This document shows positions 1-11,336 of a stretch of 64,000 nt of DNA, piece by piece. Position 1 is the stretch's first letter. The number at the start of each line of letters is the position of its first letter. A model generated the notes under the pieces. That model did no database searches and was not told the DNA's origin. It was given only the letters and a program-made list of their open reading frames with translations. This DNA comes from Oncomelania hupensis (taxonomy: Eukaryota; Mollusca; Gastropoda; Littorinimorpha; Pomatiopsidae): positions 90,648,268 to 90,712,267 of the forward strand of contig CM072513.1 of the NCBI GenBank assembly GCA_036898135.1. The letters run 5' to 3'. A program made the position numbers and the translations under genes.

Positions 1-455
1 TCTCTCTCTCATAGTTTCACAAAAAAAATATTTTGTGAAAAGACATTAAAATGAAAATACTATATTGTGTATTGAGTTTGAACTAATCACGTTTCAAAGA
101 ATACAGTGGCAGTTAATTGCCTTATATAAACTGGAAACAATTTCGCGTTAGTCTATATTTAAACGGATCTTTTTTCTTTGTTGCTGTCCGTAATTCCTTG
201 CAACACAGAATAGTCTTCTCTGGGAAACAATAACAAAGTCAATAATTCAGGACCCTCTTTCCTCTCCCTTTTCTCCAATGGGCCTGAAGAGCGGCTGTCA
301 AAGGAAATCGCTGTTATAGAAGAGACAGGGAAAAGATATCAATGTTTATTTGTTAAAAACTTCACTGCATTCAATGACATTATCGAAGAGAGTAAGGAAA
401 CCGAAGTACCCAGAGATAACCCTATGTGACCTGAAAAGTCTAATACCTAAGTTAA

Positions 456-457
<2 letters not shown>
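1..457. other. No gene recognised
   Basis: AT-rich sequence that starts with a short CT run. A small open frame at 350-583 only becomes long because it runs into the AAT microsatellite. No splice-consistent exon, TIR or RNA gene was seen. Confidence 0.5.
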
Positions 458-521
<64 letters not shown>

Positions 522-557
522 TTAATATTAATATTAATATTAATAATACTAATAATA
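458..557. repeat. AAT/ATT microsatellite
   Basis: About 20 AAT units are followed by several ATTAAT units. Simple trinucleotide repeat, no gene. Confidence 0.9.
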
Positions 558-571
558 AGTCACATGAGTTC

Positions 572-656
572 GCCCTCTGCTAGGTTCGAGCCCGCGTCCT
601 TGGGCATGAGACACCAGCGCCCTACCAACTGCGCTACCAGGCCAAGAACCTATAGG
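572..656 (-). repeat. tRNA-like SINE head or decayed tRNA
   Basis: On the minus strand there is an A-box-like TAGCGCAGTTGG followed about 35 bases later by a B-box-like GGGCTCGAACC, the spacing of a Pol III internal promoter. No clean seven-base acceptor stem can be formed, so a functional tRNA gene is unlikely. A tRNA-derived SINE fragment is the better reading. Confidence 0.45.
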
Positions 657-1331
657 AACAGTAAAAAAAAATCTACACAACCTACAACTAGAAGGACTCT
701 GCATTCCAGCTAAAAGGTTAACAATGTGTGACAGTTGTCAATTCAAATTTTTTTTAATCATATCACCAAATATTAAAAGGCATTGAAAGTAGAAAATAAA
801 AGACACATAACGCCTCAACACGCAAGCACACAATTTCGGTTAGTCAAAATCCGTTTAGTGCTTCTTGAGATACGGGATCGACGGATGGACAGATGGACAC
901 TTGGTCCGTTCTGATTCACATCTATTTCAAAGTATTTCAAGACACTGGCCAAAAAAAAGATATCAAACATCAATTTTTATAGCAATGTTGAAAGTCATTA
1001 AAATCGAAATAAAATCATAACGAAAGAAGTATGAAAAAAAAAGACGTTGAAAAATAAAACGCTGAACTAAATTCATGAACTTAAACTTCAAACTTCTCCA
1101 CAACCAAACTATAACATAAGACTTAAAAGTACTTGTCTAGCGCATTTCCAACTCAAGACCTGCTCAAGGCGCTGACTACATGATCTAATTCAAGTCTATT
1201 AACAGTCTACACACAGAATTCTTACACCACTGATAACTGTTTACAATAAACAACTGAACTCCACTGCATTGAAAACTCCAAATTTCGGATTTACCTCAAA
1301 ACAATTCCAGAAACCCAAAACTATCTATATA
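657..1331. other. No gene; one dispersed-repeat motif
   Basis: AT-rich. Positions 834-910 contain TCAAAATCCGTTTAGT followed by GGACAGATGGACA-like text. It resembles the intronic GACCTTGACC-type repeats elsewhere in the window, for example TCAAAATCTGTTCGGT near 40144. Otherwise nothing recognised. Confidence 0.4.
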
Positions 1332-1709
1332 CAGGGTGTTCCAAAAGTCTTGGGCACATTTGAAGTCCCCATATCTCAATAACTATGAATGGTAGTAAGA
1401 TAAAAGTTGTGCCATTTTAAAGCTAATTACATTAAGTTTTTTGTAAAGCTGTTGATTTTTTTTATTTCTTTTCAGACTCATTAATGGCCTTCACTCAATC
1501 AGAAAATGCAGGGACGCGTTTGGCAAGAATTTGACTATCGGCTTGATGTGTGTCGTGTGACCATTGGTGCTCACATTGAACATCTTGGAACATTCCATGT
1601 AAAAATTGAGATTACAAGCTTTCTGAATTTACCAGAAGCGTTTTTATATCCTTAATAGTTTCGGAAATATTCAATGTCAAAATGTGCCCAAGACTTTTGG
1701 AACACCCTG
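1332..1709. mobile_element. Mariner-like MITE with transposase tail
   Basis: A 378-bp element with near-perfect terminal inverted repeats of about 30 bp (starting CAGGGTGTTCCAAAAGTC), flanked on both sides by TA, the target duplication of the Tc1/mariner superfamily. From 1507 the interior reads an open stretch with WQEFDYRLDVCRVTIGAHIE. This looks like the carboxyl end of a mariner/IS630-type transposase, known in many invertebrate genomes. It is therefore an internally deleted copy that kept only the 3' end of the transposase gene. Confidence 0.8.
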
Positions 1710-2235
1710 TATATCAGAAGACTTTCTACCCCAAAAATGTCTAATATTACAAATGTGAACAGAGGTGAAATAAAATAAATATGAAATAAAATAAAATAAA
1801 ATAAAATAAAAAGAAATAAAATAATAAAATAACATAAATAAATAAATACAATTAAAAAAAGTCTATACACGGAATCGATCCTTACACCACTGAAGCCGCA
1901 ACGAAATTGAAGAAAGAAAGCAGCAGAAGATATTGGAACCAAGGCCAGTCAAAGGCAAGCGGTGGAACTGAGCGGCACTTTAGTAGACAACTAGACCTGC
2001 TTACCCACCCTCATCCAGGAAAAGAACACAGCGGATCACCACAGCAGCGACCGCTGCCAGGAAAAACAATGAATCGGAATAAGAAATTGAAAACGAGTGC
2101 ATCGTCACCACTCGACGCACAAGCAAACGACGCCGCTGTGCGCGAGTGCAGACACGACAGAGCAAGATTGCATAACAACTGACAACAGTGCGGTCAAACC
2201 ACAGTGGGTCAAACGGAAGTACAAATACGAAGAAG

Positions 2236-2237
<2 letters not shown>
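1710..2237. other. No gene; A-rich low complexity
   Basis: Positions 1765-1855 are (AAATA)n-like. Open frames at 1907-2300 are short and end inside the GA repeat that follows. Nothing else recognised. Confidence 0.4.
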
Positions 2238-2300
<63 letters not shown>

Positions 2301-2304
2301 GAGT

Positions 2305-2371
<67 letters not shown>

Positions 2372-2372
2372 G
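2238..2372. repeat. GA microsatellite
   Basis: (GA)n, briefly interrupted near 2297-2308. It translates as Arg-Glu polymers in two frames, which should not be read as genes. Confidence 0.95.
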
Positions 2373-2399
2373 CTTACTTAGCCAATTGGAGATTACGTT

Positions 2400-2722
2400 A
2401 CACAGACAGACAGACAGGAAGACACACAGAGGCAGAAAAACTTTTCTATCTATCTGTCTGTCTCTGTCTGTCTCTCTGTCTTTCTCACAAACACACCCCT
2501 ACGCACACACACAAACACACACCCACACCCACGTACACACAGACTTAACACACGTCACACGCAGCAGTCAATAAAATGAAGAGTATTTCGATCTTCCAGA
2601 AACCCCAATTTGCAGAAGACAGCACTGCCGCCACACAAGCAGACAGATGCACGTGAACACTCTCACACAGACAGATAGACAGACAGACAGACGCACACGC
2701 ACATCCACGCACTTCAGCCTCT

Positions 2723-2765
<43 letters not shown>
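2400..2765. repeat. CAGA, CA and CT simple repeats
   Basis: ACAGACAGACAG, TCTGTCTG, CACACA and a (CT)n run at 2722-2764 follow each other. These are compound microsatellites with no gene. Confidence 0.8.
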
Positions 2766-2766
<1 letters not shown>

Positions 2767-4218
2767 ACTCAGGGTTAACACAATCCACACGCCACAGTCA
2801 ATTAGTATAACGAAGAACCGGTCGATCGCTCTTTCAACCTGAGTTTGTAGAAAACAGACTATGGGTGCCTATTTGCCGCTCTAAGGTAGAGCAAAATATT
2901 TTACCGTAGGTTCGTTTGTCACGCAACCGTGGAATTTGAACCCGCCTTCTTGAAGCTCATGTTCCTTGAAAGGTTTGATCAGGGCAGCACCGCGCAGGAG
3001 ACTTGAGGGAGCTGGAGGGGGAGGAGAATGTGTGTGTGTGGGGGGGTGGGGGTGGGAAGACGTGAAGGAAGCGGAGAAGAGTTTAGAGGGTGGGATTAAG
3101 ATTAATTGGACGCATTGGTTGAAGGGGTAGATAGACAGGTTAGGATTGTCAATTAAATGTTCGGTAGTACCCTAAGGAGCGTGGTATACACCTAGTTACC
3201 TATTAGATCTACCAACTAACCCTCATTGGGTCTCCGGCTTGAGCTTCGACTTGAACAAGAGAAGTAATCGGTAATAAACACTCTGAGATGGATGGATTGG
3301 GGGGGGGGGGGGGCGGGGTGGGGGGTGGGGGTGGGGGGGGGCGAAGAAGGGACCTAAAACTACTACTACTACTAGTACAGGATGCTATCACGCGCTGTTT
3401 CTTCAATCAAATTCAAAGCGCGGCGATCTGAAGAGATCGCTATTACAGTCACTCCGGTGTGACATCGTCAAAGTTCCTAGTATCTTATTTCGGTTGGGGG
3501 CGACTGGGAGCATTCTGATTGGTCGACGCATTACAAAATTCGACGCATGCGCACAGTGCTATCGTAGTCTTAATAAGGATTAGGGTTAGGGTTAGAGTTA
3601 GGGTTTAAAGTTAGGTTACGACGCCTTAGAACATCGTGAAAAAGCCGGCCCGACTGGACCTGGCGCATGCGCAAAGGCGCTCGGCTAATAAAACACCCGA
3701 AACTTTAACGATGTTACAGAGAACTCAATATTGTTAGTTTTTAAATGCTTAGTTTGACTGCATCCAATACCAGTATTGGACTAACACAATTAAAACATAG
3801 CATTTCATTGTTATGCTTTATGCTAGAATAAATGCTTCCAAAAGTTCACCTGTTAGTCGAGTTCTATACCAATCAAGGTGACCGACCCTCACCCCCCCCT
3901 CCCACCCCTCTCACAAAAAATGGCAACAGTGTATGATGACAAAAAAAATTAATAAAATAAAAATAAAATTAAATAAATAAATAAATACAAATACAGCATT
4001 GAGTCAATGACTACGCAAAAACTGACCGGGCTTTCATTTGCTCTTTCCCATTCCTGCTCTGTCCTATCACTCTGCTATACTATCTTCTTCTTCGCTAGAT
4101 CAATGACCTACCTTTTTTCTTGAAAACTCTTCCTGGACAAGACTCCTTGTTTGTGTATGAGGTCTGTTGGATCAGCTTGGGAGTGTTGGACGCTTTCTGC
4201 CAGGTGGTCACTTGGGCT
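2766..4218. other. No gene recognised; G-rich run
   Basis: Contains a nearly pure G tract at 3298-3342 (C tract on the other strand) that could form G-quadruplex DNA. It also holds a short telomere-like stretch (listed separately) and an A/T-rich low-complexity block at 3940-3990. No splice-consistent exon was seen. Confidence 0.4.
3580..3605 (+). repeat. Short interstitial telomere-like repeat
   Basis: Four TTAGGG-type units in a row, the third being TTAGAG. TTAGGG is the telomere repeat of most metazoans including molluscs. At 26 bp this is an internal relic, not a chromosome end. Confidence 0.6.
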
Positions 4219-4489
4219 TCCTATGATGTTATTATTTAGCACTATAGACATTTTATATGTATGTGTTTTGTTGATGATTTATAATGATGTTTGTATTCTA
4301 TTTTGTTTTTGTAACCGGGGGTTCGAGTAGTTGGGGTAAAGCCTCAGCCGTCCCCTGCGTGGGATGTCTTTATTGTAAAGTGACTGGCCGGTGGAGGGCA
4401 TTCAATTTTCCCACTAGGGTTGTTTCGGCAGATCTTTTATGCGGATTGGGGGTTGTCCGGTCCTGATTTGGCTCGGAAGAGTCCGCTGG
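4219..4489 (+). mobile_element. Retroposon 3' end, truncated at the Maverick
   Basis: This stretch is closely similar to 29848-30115. Both share CACTATA.GCATTTTATATG-like text, GTGGGATGTCTTTATTGTAA and GGCTCGGAAGAGTCCGCTGG. The second copy ends in an (AATC)n tail typical of non-LTR retroposons. This copy stops right after GTCCGCTGG, exactly where the Maverick inverted repeat starts. Confidence 0.7.
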
Positions 4490-4602
4490 CCTTTTATTGC
4501 AATTTATGGCTGTTTTATGAGCTTTTTAAAAAGTGCTCCAAAGCACTCTGGGAATCCGCAATTTGCTAAATATAATATATATTCGTATATCTTGCGTCTT
4601 TG
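4490..4602 (+). repeat. Maverick left terminal inverted repeat
   Basis: Starts CCTTTTATTGCAATTTATGG and matches the reverse complement of 19345-19455 through ATTCGTATATCTTGCGTCTT, with a few substitutions and small indels. Length about 112 bp, at the short end for Polintons. Confidence 0.93.
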
Positions 4603-5559
4603 GTCTCCCCATCAACTCCAAAACTTAGCCAGTTAATTAGTTATTTGTCAAAACTTATTTCAAAACTTAGAAATAAAACTTAGAAAAAATACTCTACTTA
4701 GAAAGTAGAAAACTTAGAAAACTTACAGAAAACCGGTGGTAGCACTTCCCGCTTGGACTCTCTCCCTAACTTGGTGGAGTGGGACAGACCCCTCGACCTT
4801 TTGCACGCATCTCCCACTCCACCAAGTGAGCCCAAGCGTTGTGGCATGTGTTGTCTGTCATCAAACCCCAAATGGGGAATCTCTACGAGACGAAATTAGA
4901 GAAACCCACGGAGGTGTACTGACTGAACTTTGGCTGCGAGTCGGACAGTTGGATTAAGTAGGAGGTTCACAATGAATATAAATATATTCAATGTTATTTT
5001 ATAGTGGTTGTTTCCCCTCTCCCACTCTCCCCCTCTCCTCCCAGACAGTAGGAGGTTCCCAGGATACAGCGCGCAGCCTCCTGTCTTACCCAATGTCATG
5101 CAACCATTCGTTCTTGCGTTCAATATCTGTTTACTTGTTGCCTGAGGACTGACAATTGGATTAAGTAGGAAGGGATCGAGAGTTAGCGTGCACCTTCCAG
5201 TCTTATCCATTGTCATGGCAATTTTCAACATGTATCCAAGCCACTTGCCACTTTGTACACTGTGTCTATTATTGCAATAGGACAGACATTTGGCCTTAAT
5301 GCCTTAGCAAATTCAACACATGCCACAGAAGTGACTAACCACACCGAAAATCTATACTTCCTTTTTTCTTTATATCCCCATCCAGATCGCTCATAAAAGA
5401 AGATTGGGCTTGAGAAATTACATACAACAAACCAGCATTAATATTCGTTATTCTAAATGTACAATTCTAAATAATACACCATTAAGTGCAGCAATCTTTA
5501 TTACATATTGTTCATATTAATTTAAAAAAGTGTAACAAATAGATATATAAATAAAAATT
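4603..5559. other. Maverick left subterminal region, no gene
   Basis: No coding frame resembles a protein. It contains a strong hairpin (4769-4827). It also holds two related stretches with TTGGATTAAGTAGGA, at about 4950 and 5157, each followed by a self-complementary GGAGG/CCTCC or GGAAGG/CCTTCC pair. Confidence 0.5.
4769..4827. other. 16-bp perfect hairpin
   Basis: ACTTGGTGGAGTGGGA at 4769-4784 pairs with TCCCACTCCACCAAGT at 4812-4827 across a 27-base loop. It lies about 170 bp inside the left inverted repeat. Its role is unknown; a recognition site or an RNA structure are both possible. Confidence 0.75.
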
Positions 5560-6060
5560 TATATTAAAGCATGTGTTTCCCATTTACTAGCTGTAAGTTA
5601 AACCAAGGGAAATAATTTGTGTGTATTTTAAACATGCATTAAGCATGTGATCCAGTTGAAAAACAGAATCGGAAATTCCCATTTACTAGACCAGAGGAAA
5701 TAATTTGTGTACAGGAATATTTGTGTGGTGTGCTTTCTCTGTGTGAATGTAAAATCCTTAGTAAGTTTTTTGCCTTTGCTTAGATATATAAAAAGAAATT
5801 TATATTAAACATGTGATCCAGTTGAAAACAGCAAATAGAAATTTATATTAATCATGTGATCCAGTTAAAAACAGAACCTGGAATTCCCTTTGCTATTATT
5901 TACCAGGACTTCCTGCAGACATTAACGTGTAACAATCGGGAATTCCCGCAAACATTAATGTGTCTTTGCTTATTTACCGGGACTTCCCGCAGATATTAAC
6001 GTGTAACAATCAAGAATTCCTGCAAACATTAATGTTACAACCTTATTTTTTTAGCAAATG
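5560..6060 (+). repeat. Direct-repeat array upstream of polymerase
   Basis: CATGTGATCCAGTT occurs three times (about 5643, 5811, 5854). GAAATTTATATTAA recurs, and GACTTCC.GCAGA.ATTAACGTGTAACAATC-type text occurs twice (about 5908 and 5969). The last motif resembles the sequence around the stop codon of the small gene at the other end of the element (19270-19292). It could be control sequence for the polymerase gene or merely duplicated DNA. Confidence 0.6.
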
Positions 6061-6284
6061 ACGGATTTACAAAAAATGTAATTTAGTTATAGTCAGCCTT
6101 CTCAGTTGTGCCTTTGCTGTGTATTTTGTTTTAAGAATGTTAAGGGAAGTAATATAAACATTACTACGCATTCATAAGTAAAGTTGCGGTTGCTTCCCTT
6201 TGACTGTATTTGGTGGTTTGAAGCCTAAAAATCAATTTTTTTAAATAATTATTTTTAATTTAAAGTTTTGTTATCAGTATAAAA

Positions 6285-9200
6285 ATGACGGACACAAAAA
6301 GTCTTTCACAATCTCCTTTGTTTAAAGACATCTTTCAAACTTTACAACTCCCTATTTTTGACAGTCAAAATGTTATTAAATCTGTTTATAATAATTACGA
6401 ATTTGTACTTAACAATTTTACTTACAAATCCCCTGTTAAAATACGAATCCACGCGCAGATAACTTTTATTAAACCAGGCAGTATTGATGAAACGATGACT
6501 GTGTGGATTTCTTCAAGTCAAATTGAAGTGTTAAAATCTTCAGACCTAGACAATGCTTATAACAACATCTTAATCAATCAGTTACAAGACAGTATTGAGC
6601 GTGCAACTTTGAAAGGGTCCGGGTGGGCCGAAGGAACTCTTGAATCATTAGAACTGAACATTGCAAAGTATAATCCAATCAAAGGAAAATCTTATATCCC
6701 TCTTCCCAAAGAAATTCTTGACAAAAAGGCTGTATTGAATATTAAGAACACCGATGACAAATGTTTTATGTGGTGTGTTCTGGCTAAGTTATATCCTATA
6801 CAGTCGAAAGAACATCCCGAAAGGGTGGCGCTCTACAAAGATAAAGTAACGAACTTAAATCTCAAAGACATTAATTTCCCTGTTAGCCTTGATGCCATTG
6901 ACAAATTTGAATCACAAAACTCTCCTATAACAGTCAATGTATATGTTTGGGACCCTGAATCAAAACTTATGCCTTTACGAATTTCTCCTAATGCCCCATC
7001 GTTTTCAGACCTCAATCACCACGTTGATCTTTTACTAATAACAGACCCGCAAGATCCTAGCATGCAACATTATACACTGATACGAAACATATCTAGATTA
7101 TTAGGACACACTTCAAAACATCATGGCAAACAATATTTGTGCAGACGCTGTTTAACCAGAGTATCTAATCTCCAAGTAGCTGACAAGCATAGTAAAATAT
7201 GCAAAAGCATGACAGATATTCAAACCTGCCTTGTGTTACCGAAGCCAGGTTCTCAAGTACACTTCAAAAACATCAACAAACAATTCAAACAACCTTATAT
7301 AGTTTATGCCGACTTCGAATCATTGATTTTAAAATACCAAGGCCCACAAGGATTTTGTACGCCTAATTCATTCCTTACGCACCTTCACGAAGTCTGCAGT
7401 TTCGGGTATGTAGTTGTTAGAGCCGACGGACAACATACAGAGCCGGTAATTTACAGAGGGCCTGACGCAGCTCGGAAGTTCTTAGATGAGATGAACAAAA
7501 TATACAAATTGTGTTTATTGCAGCTAGATAATCCGGTGCCCATGATATTTACTGAATCTGACTCCCATAATTTTAAAGCAGCTACACATTGCCACATTTG
7601 TAATAAAGAGTTTGACCCGAAGGACGCAAAGACCCAAAGAGTGAGAGATCATTGTCACATAACAGGGGCATTTAGAGGTGCAGCTCATCAGAAATGCAAC
7701 TTGGAATATGGAATCAAACATTTCTCTCTCCCTATTTTCATTCACAATCTTCGAAATTACGACTCCCATTTAATCATGCAGGCAGTGACGAAAGCATACA
7801 AAGTGTCATGTATTGCCGAGACAGAAGAAAAATATAAAACTTTCACTCTGAATAAATTAAAGTTTTACGACAGCTTTCAACATTTGTCTTCCAGTTTAGA
7901 AACACTAGCTAAGAACTTACCCAGCTATCCTATCACTAGCAAATATTTTCCAGACGTTACACTTATTCGGAAAGGCGTGTATCCTTATGAATACATGGAT
8001 TCTTGGGAAGTGTTTGAAGAACTAGAATTACCCCTAAAGAGAACTTCTATTCTTCACTCAATAAAAGTTTCATAACTGTTACCGATTATGAACACGCCCA
8101 GAATGTCTGGAATGCACTCGGATGTAAAAACCTTGGTGACTACCACGACATATATTTAAAAGCCGACGTCTGTTTGTTGGCTGATGTGTTTGAAAAATAC
8201 AGAGAAACGAGTTTACATCATTACTCCCTCGACCCTTCTCATTATATTTCTTCGCCAGGAATGAGTTGGGATGCTTTCTTAAAACTTAGTGGTTCTAAAA
8301 TCGATCTCATAACTGACCAGGTAATGATGACAATGATTGAGTCGGGCATTCGTGGAGGAATAAGCGTGGCAGCTCATAATTATTGCAAAGCCAACAATAA
8401 ATACCTGAAGCACTATGACCCCTCGCAGAAATCTAATTATATAATGTACTTTGACGCCAACAATTTATACGGTTGGGCAATGAGTGAGCTTTTACCGGTT
8501 TCAGATTTCAAATTACTTGTTAATCCAAACCCCGCAAACTTGACTTGGTTAAACAGTATTTTAAATCACCCTAAAGATCATACTATAGGGTTTATTGTCG
8601 AAGTTGACCTAGAGTATCCCAATGCTTTACACGACCTACATAATGATTACCCATTAGCACCAGAAAGATTGCATGGTACAGACAAGCAACTTAAACTTAT
8701 TCCCAACCTCTATAATAAATCTAATTACGTCTGCCACTACAGAAACCTGCAGTTCTACATCAGACACGGCATGAAGTGCACAGCGATTCACAAGCTTTTA
8801 TTCTTTAAACAAACGAATGTCTTGGCCGGGTACATCAATAAAAACACAGAGCTTAGAGAAAACAAGCGCAATCTACGTTTGAAAAAGATTTCTTTAAGCT
8901 GCTGAATAACAGCTGTTTTGGTAAAACTATGGAGAACCCATACAAGCGAAAAGACGTCAGGCTAATTACATCACCCAATCAAGCGATTAAATTAACATCT
9001 AAACCTCAATACCTTGGTTACAAAGAGTTTCATGACTCCCTGTATGCAGTTACCATGAAAACCACGCAAGTTAATCTAGACAAACCAGTGTTTATGGGGA
9101 TGACTATTCTCGACCTTTCTAAATTATTAATGTTCGAATTTTACTACGATTACTTTAAACCTAAATACCCGGAGGCCAGAGTTTTATACACAGACACAGA

Positions 9201-9746
9201 CTCCCTTATACTAGACATCCCTACTGAAGACATTTATAAAGACTTAGAATCGGAACTACAACATTACGATACTAGTGACTACCCTGAAACTCACCCTTTG
9301 TACAGCAAAGCAAACCAAAAGAAAATAGGTTTGATGAAAGATGAAATGAACGGGAAACTATTGAAGAATACGCAGGACTGCGATCTAAGCAGTACAGTAT
9401 TAAACACGAATCGGGAGAATCTTCAAAAGCGAAAGGCACCCAAAAAGCTGCAATAAAAAACAGAGATATCAGGCATGAAAACTACCTGGAAGCCTTAGAT
9501 GGAAAAGAAGTTAAACCATACCCTAACACAACTATAAAGTCTAAAAACCATATAGTGTCCACTGCTGTGACGACCAAAAAAACATTATGCGCTAATGACA
9601 CAAAGAGAATAAGAGTAACTAAGGAGTTCGCATACGCTCTAGGCCACTATAAATTACAGGTAGAAACAGCGACTGCGACTGCGACTACGACTATGACTGC
9701 GACTATGAGTAAGGAGGAGGGCCTGGAAGGCTTGAGTAAATGTTAA
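6285..9746 (+). CDS. Protein-primed family B DNA polymerase, frame-broken
   Basis: Replicates the element, probably with a protein primer. In order: a C..C...H..C zinc knuckle (about 7141-7202), exonuclease motif I YADFESL (about 7306), and an endonuclease VII-like Cys/His region with RVRDHCHITG (about 7586-7702). Then come ExoII HNLRNYDSHL (about 7744), ExoIII YLKADV (about 8155), motif A YFDANNLYGW (about 8450), motif B NNSCFGKT (about 8902) and motif C YTDTDSL (about 9187). All catalytic acids are present. The frame shifts by one at about 8040, 8870 and 9360, each in the same direction, so no single product can be read. The 3' end carries a short GCGACT-type repeat (9669-9704). The start ATG follows an AT-rich stretch. 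Confidence 0.93.
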
Positions 9747-9752
9747 CTGTAT

Positions 9753-10413
9753 TTATTCTGAAGCGCCAAGCTTTTTCTTCAAAGCATCTAGCTGCTCTTT
9801 CCGTCCCAGTAGTCTCCCTTCCTCTATTAATTTTTTTTTAATTTCTTCAACATTAACAGGTGCAGACCTAGATTTAGATTGTATGTCGTGCTTCAACTTT
9901 TTATATTCTTCAAAATCTCGCTGGATAATTACAAACTCTTGGTCCTGAATCTGAGTGTCTTCTAGAGCTTTTGAAATTATTAAGTTCATGCTAGTAAGTT
10001 TAGCTATCGCCAGGCTAGAAATGAGGTCGTGTTTTTCTAATTTCTTAGATACTTTAGTATTAATTACACCAAGTAGAACTGACATCACTGAAGATAATCC
10101 GGCAGCAACCCCTAATCCAATACTAATTGGTATACCAATTCCAGTCACCAATAATCCCACGCTGAGCAGCTTCCGCTGCATTAATAACATTTAGACCAGT
10201 AGACACGTAATTTATTGTGCTATAAGCGCCGGAATACCTTCGTCTGCATCTAGAGTACTTTTGGATATCTGATTCAATTTGAGTCCTAACTTTTCTTATT
10301 TCTTCCAGCCTGAACGTTTGAACATTACTTAAGTCTAACGTTGGAGCACTGGGCTGCATTGGTTGTTCATCCACTACTGCTTCTACTATAGCAGGATACA
10401 ATTTTGTCGTCAT
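9753..10413 (-). CDS. Maverick coiled-coil/membrane protein, frame-broken
   Basis: I cannot name it. About 215 residues in two frames that meet near 10160. The first part has a charged helical segment (EEIRKVRTQIESDIQKYSR). The middle is a hydrophobic Gly-rich stretch (GIGIPISIGLGVAAGLSSVM) that could span a membrane. The end is a Lys/Glu-rich helix. It is tail-to-tail with the polymerase gene, only a few bases apart. This places it among accessory or virion-type genes of the element, but the function is unknown. Confidence 0.7.
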
Positions 10414-10445
10414 ATTTTTAGTGTGAAAAAAAGGGTTAACAATAA

Positions 10446-11317
10446 TTAACTTGATTTTAGTTTATTAGCAAAATATTCTATTTGACTATCAGAAAATATC
10501 TGATCGCTGAAATAAAATGCTAACAGATCTACGTTGTCTAGGCTAATTTGCGCTATTCTGTCAATAGGATTTGGAACAGGGACAAAAGTTATCTTGGGTG
10601 ATGAAGTAAATACGGAAAACTGATTTTCATTTTCTCTTTTCTTCATAAATACTGTAACTCGTCTGGGATCCTCATCTAAATCAACCCAACTTAGAGACAC
10701 TTGCGGAATTACATTAAAATTTCTCTGCGTAGGCCTGTGAGCAATTATGTCCAGTACTATCATAGCTGTGCTACCTAGCTGTAAAGGAGGCTGCAGAATA
10801 ACTCTGACATTTTTCCCTGCGGTTTCACGCTTATGTAAAACATAGCTGCTTTTTTTGTAGGCTTTGACTTCTATGGTTTCCCGATTGTTTTCATCCGGCA
10901 CTAGACTAACTAACATAGGCCCGGCGTTAATAATTTTCTTAAATTTATTGTCTGGTCCCATAAAAGTGTAAGGGCTTTCGCACTTGAATTTAATAAGCCA
11001 ATCTAATTCTGTGTCTACAGGTGTTAAAGACCAGATATTTTCTCGTTTAGTAATAGCATACTTAAAATCGGGATCTACTTTACCGGCATTAAAATCCTTT
11101 AGCTGATCGATAGATGGTTTTTCTGGCAATACTGACGGCGGCACTTGCTACTTCAGGCACTGCCGGCACTAGCGCTCGTTTATAATATCCATTTTGTGTA
11201 AATTCGAAACCGTAAATAGACCCAACAATAGCATTCGCATCAAAGTCGAATTGTGTCTGCTAAGTCTTTCAGTTCAATGGTAGGACAGGTTACTGGAATT
11301 TGAGGGCCGATTGACAT
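10446..11317 (-). CDS. Maverick protein of unknown function, frame-broken
   Basis: Starts at ATG 11317 just after an AT-rich gap. The frame changes twice, near 11250 and 11155. The last 232 residues are open without interruption. This part alternates short strands and loops and has no hydrophobic segment or known catalytic motif. That fits a beta-rich structural protein, but this is inference. It lies between two other minus-strand genes and was probably expressed in the same block. Confidence 0.65.
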
Positions 11318-11336
11318 TGTATTTTAAAATTAAACT

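Noticed and set aside
2097..2790. Arg-Glu and Ser-Leu rich frames
   Set aside because: GA and CT microsatellites.
4284..5231. Small frames in the Maverick left end
   Set aside because: They cross the inverted repeat or hairpin and show no protein-like composition or known family.
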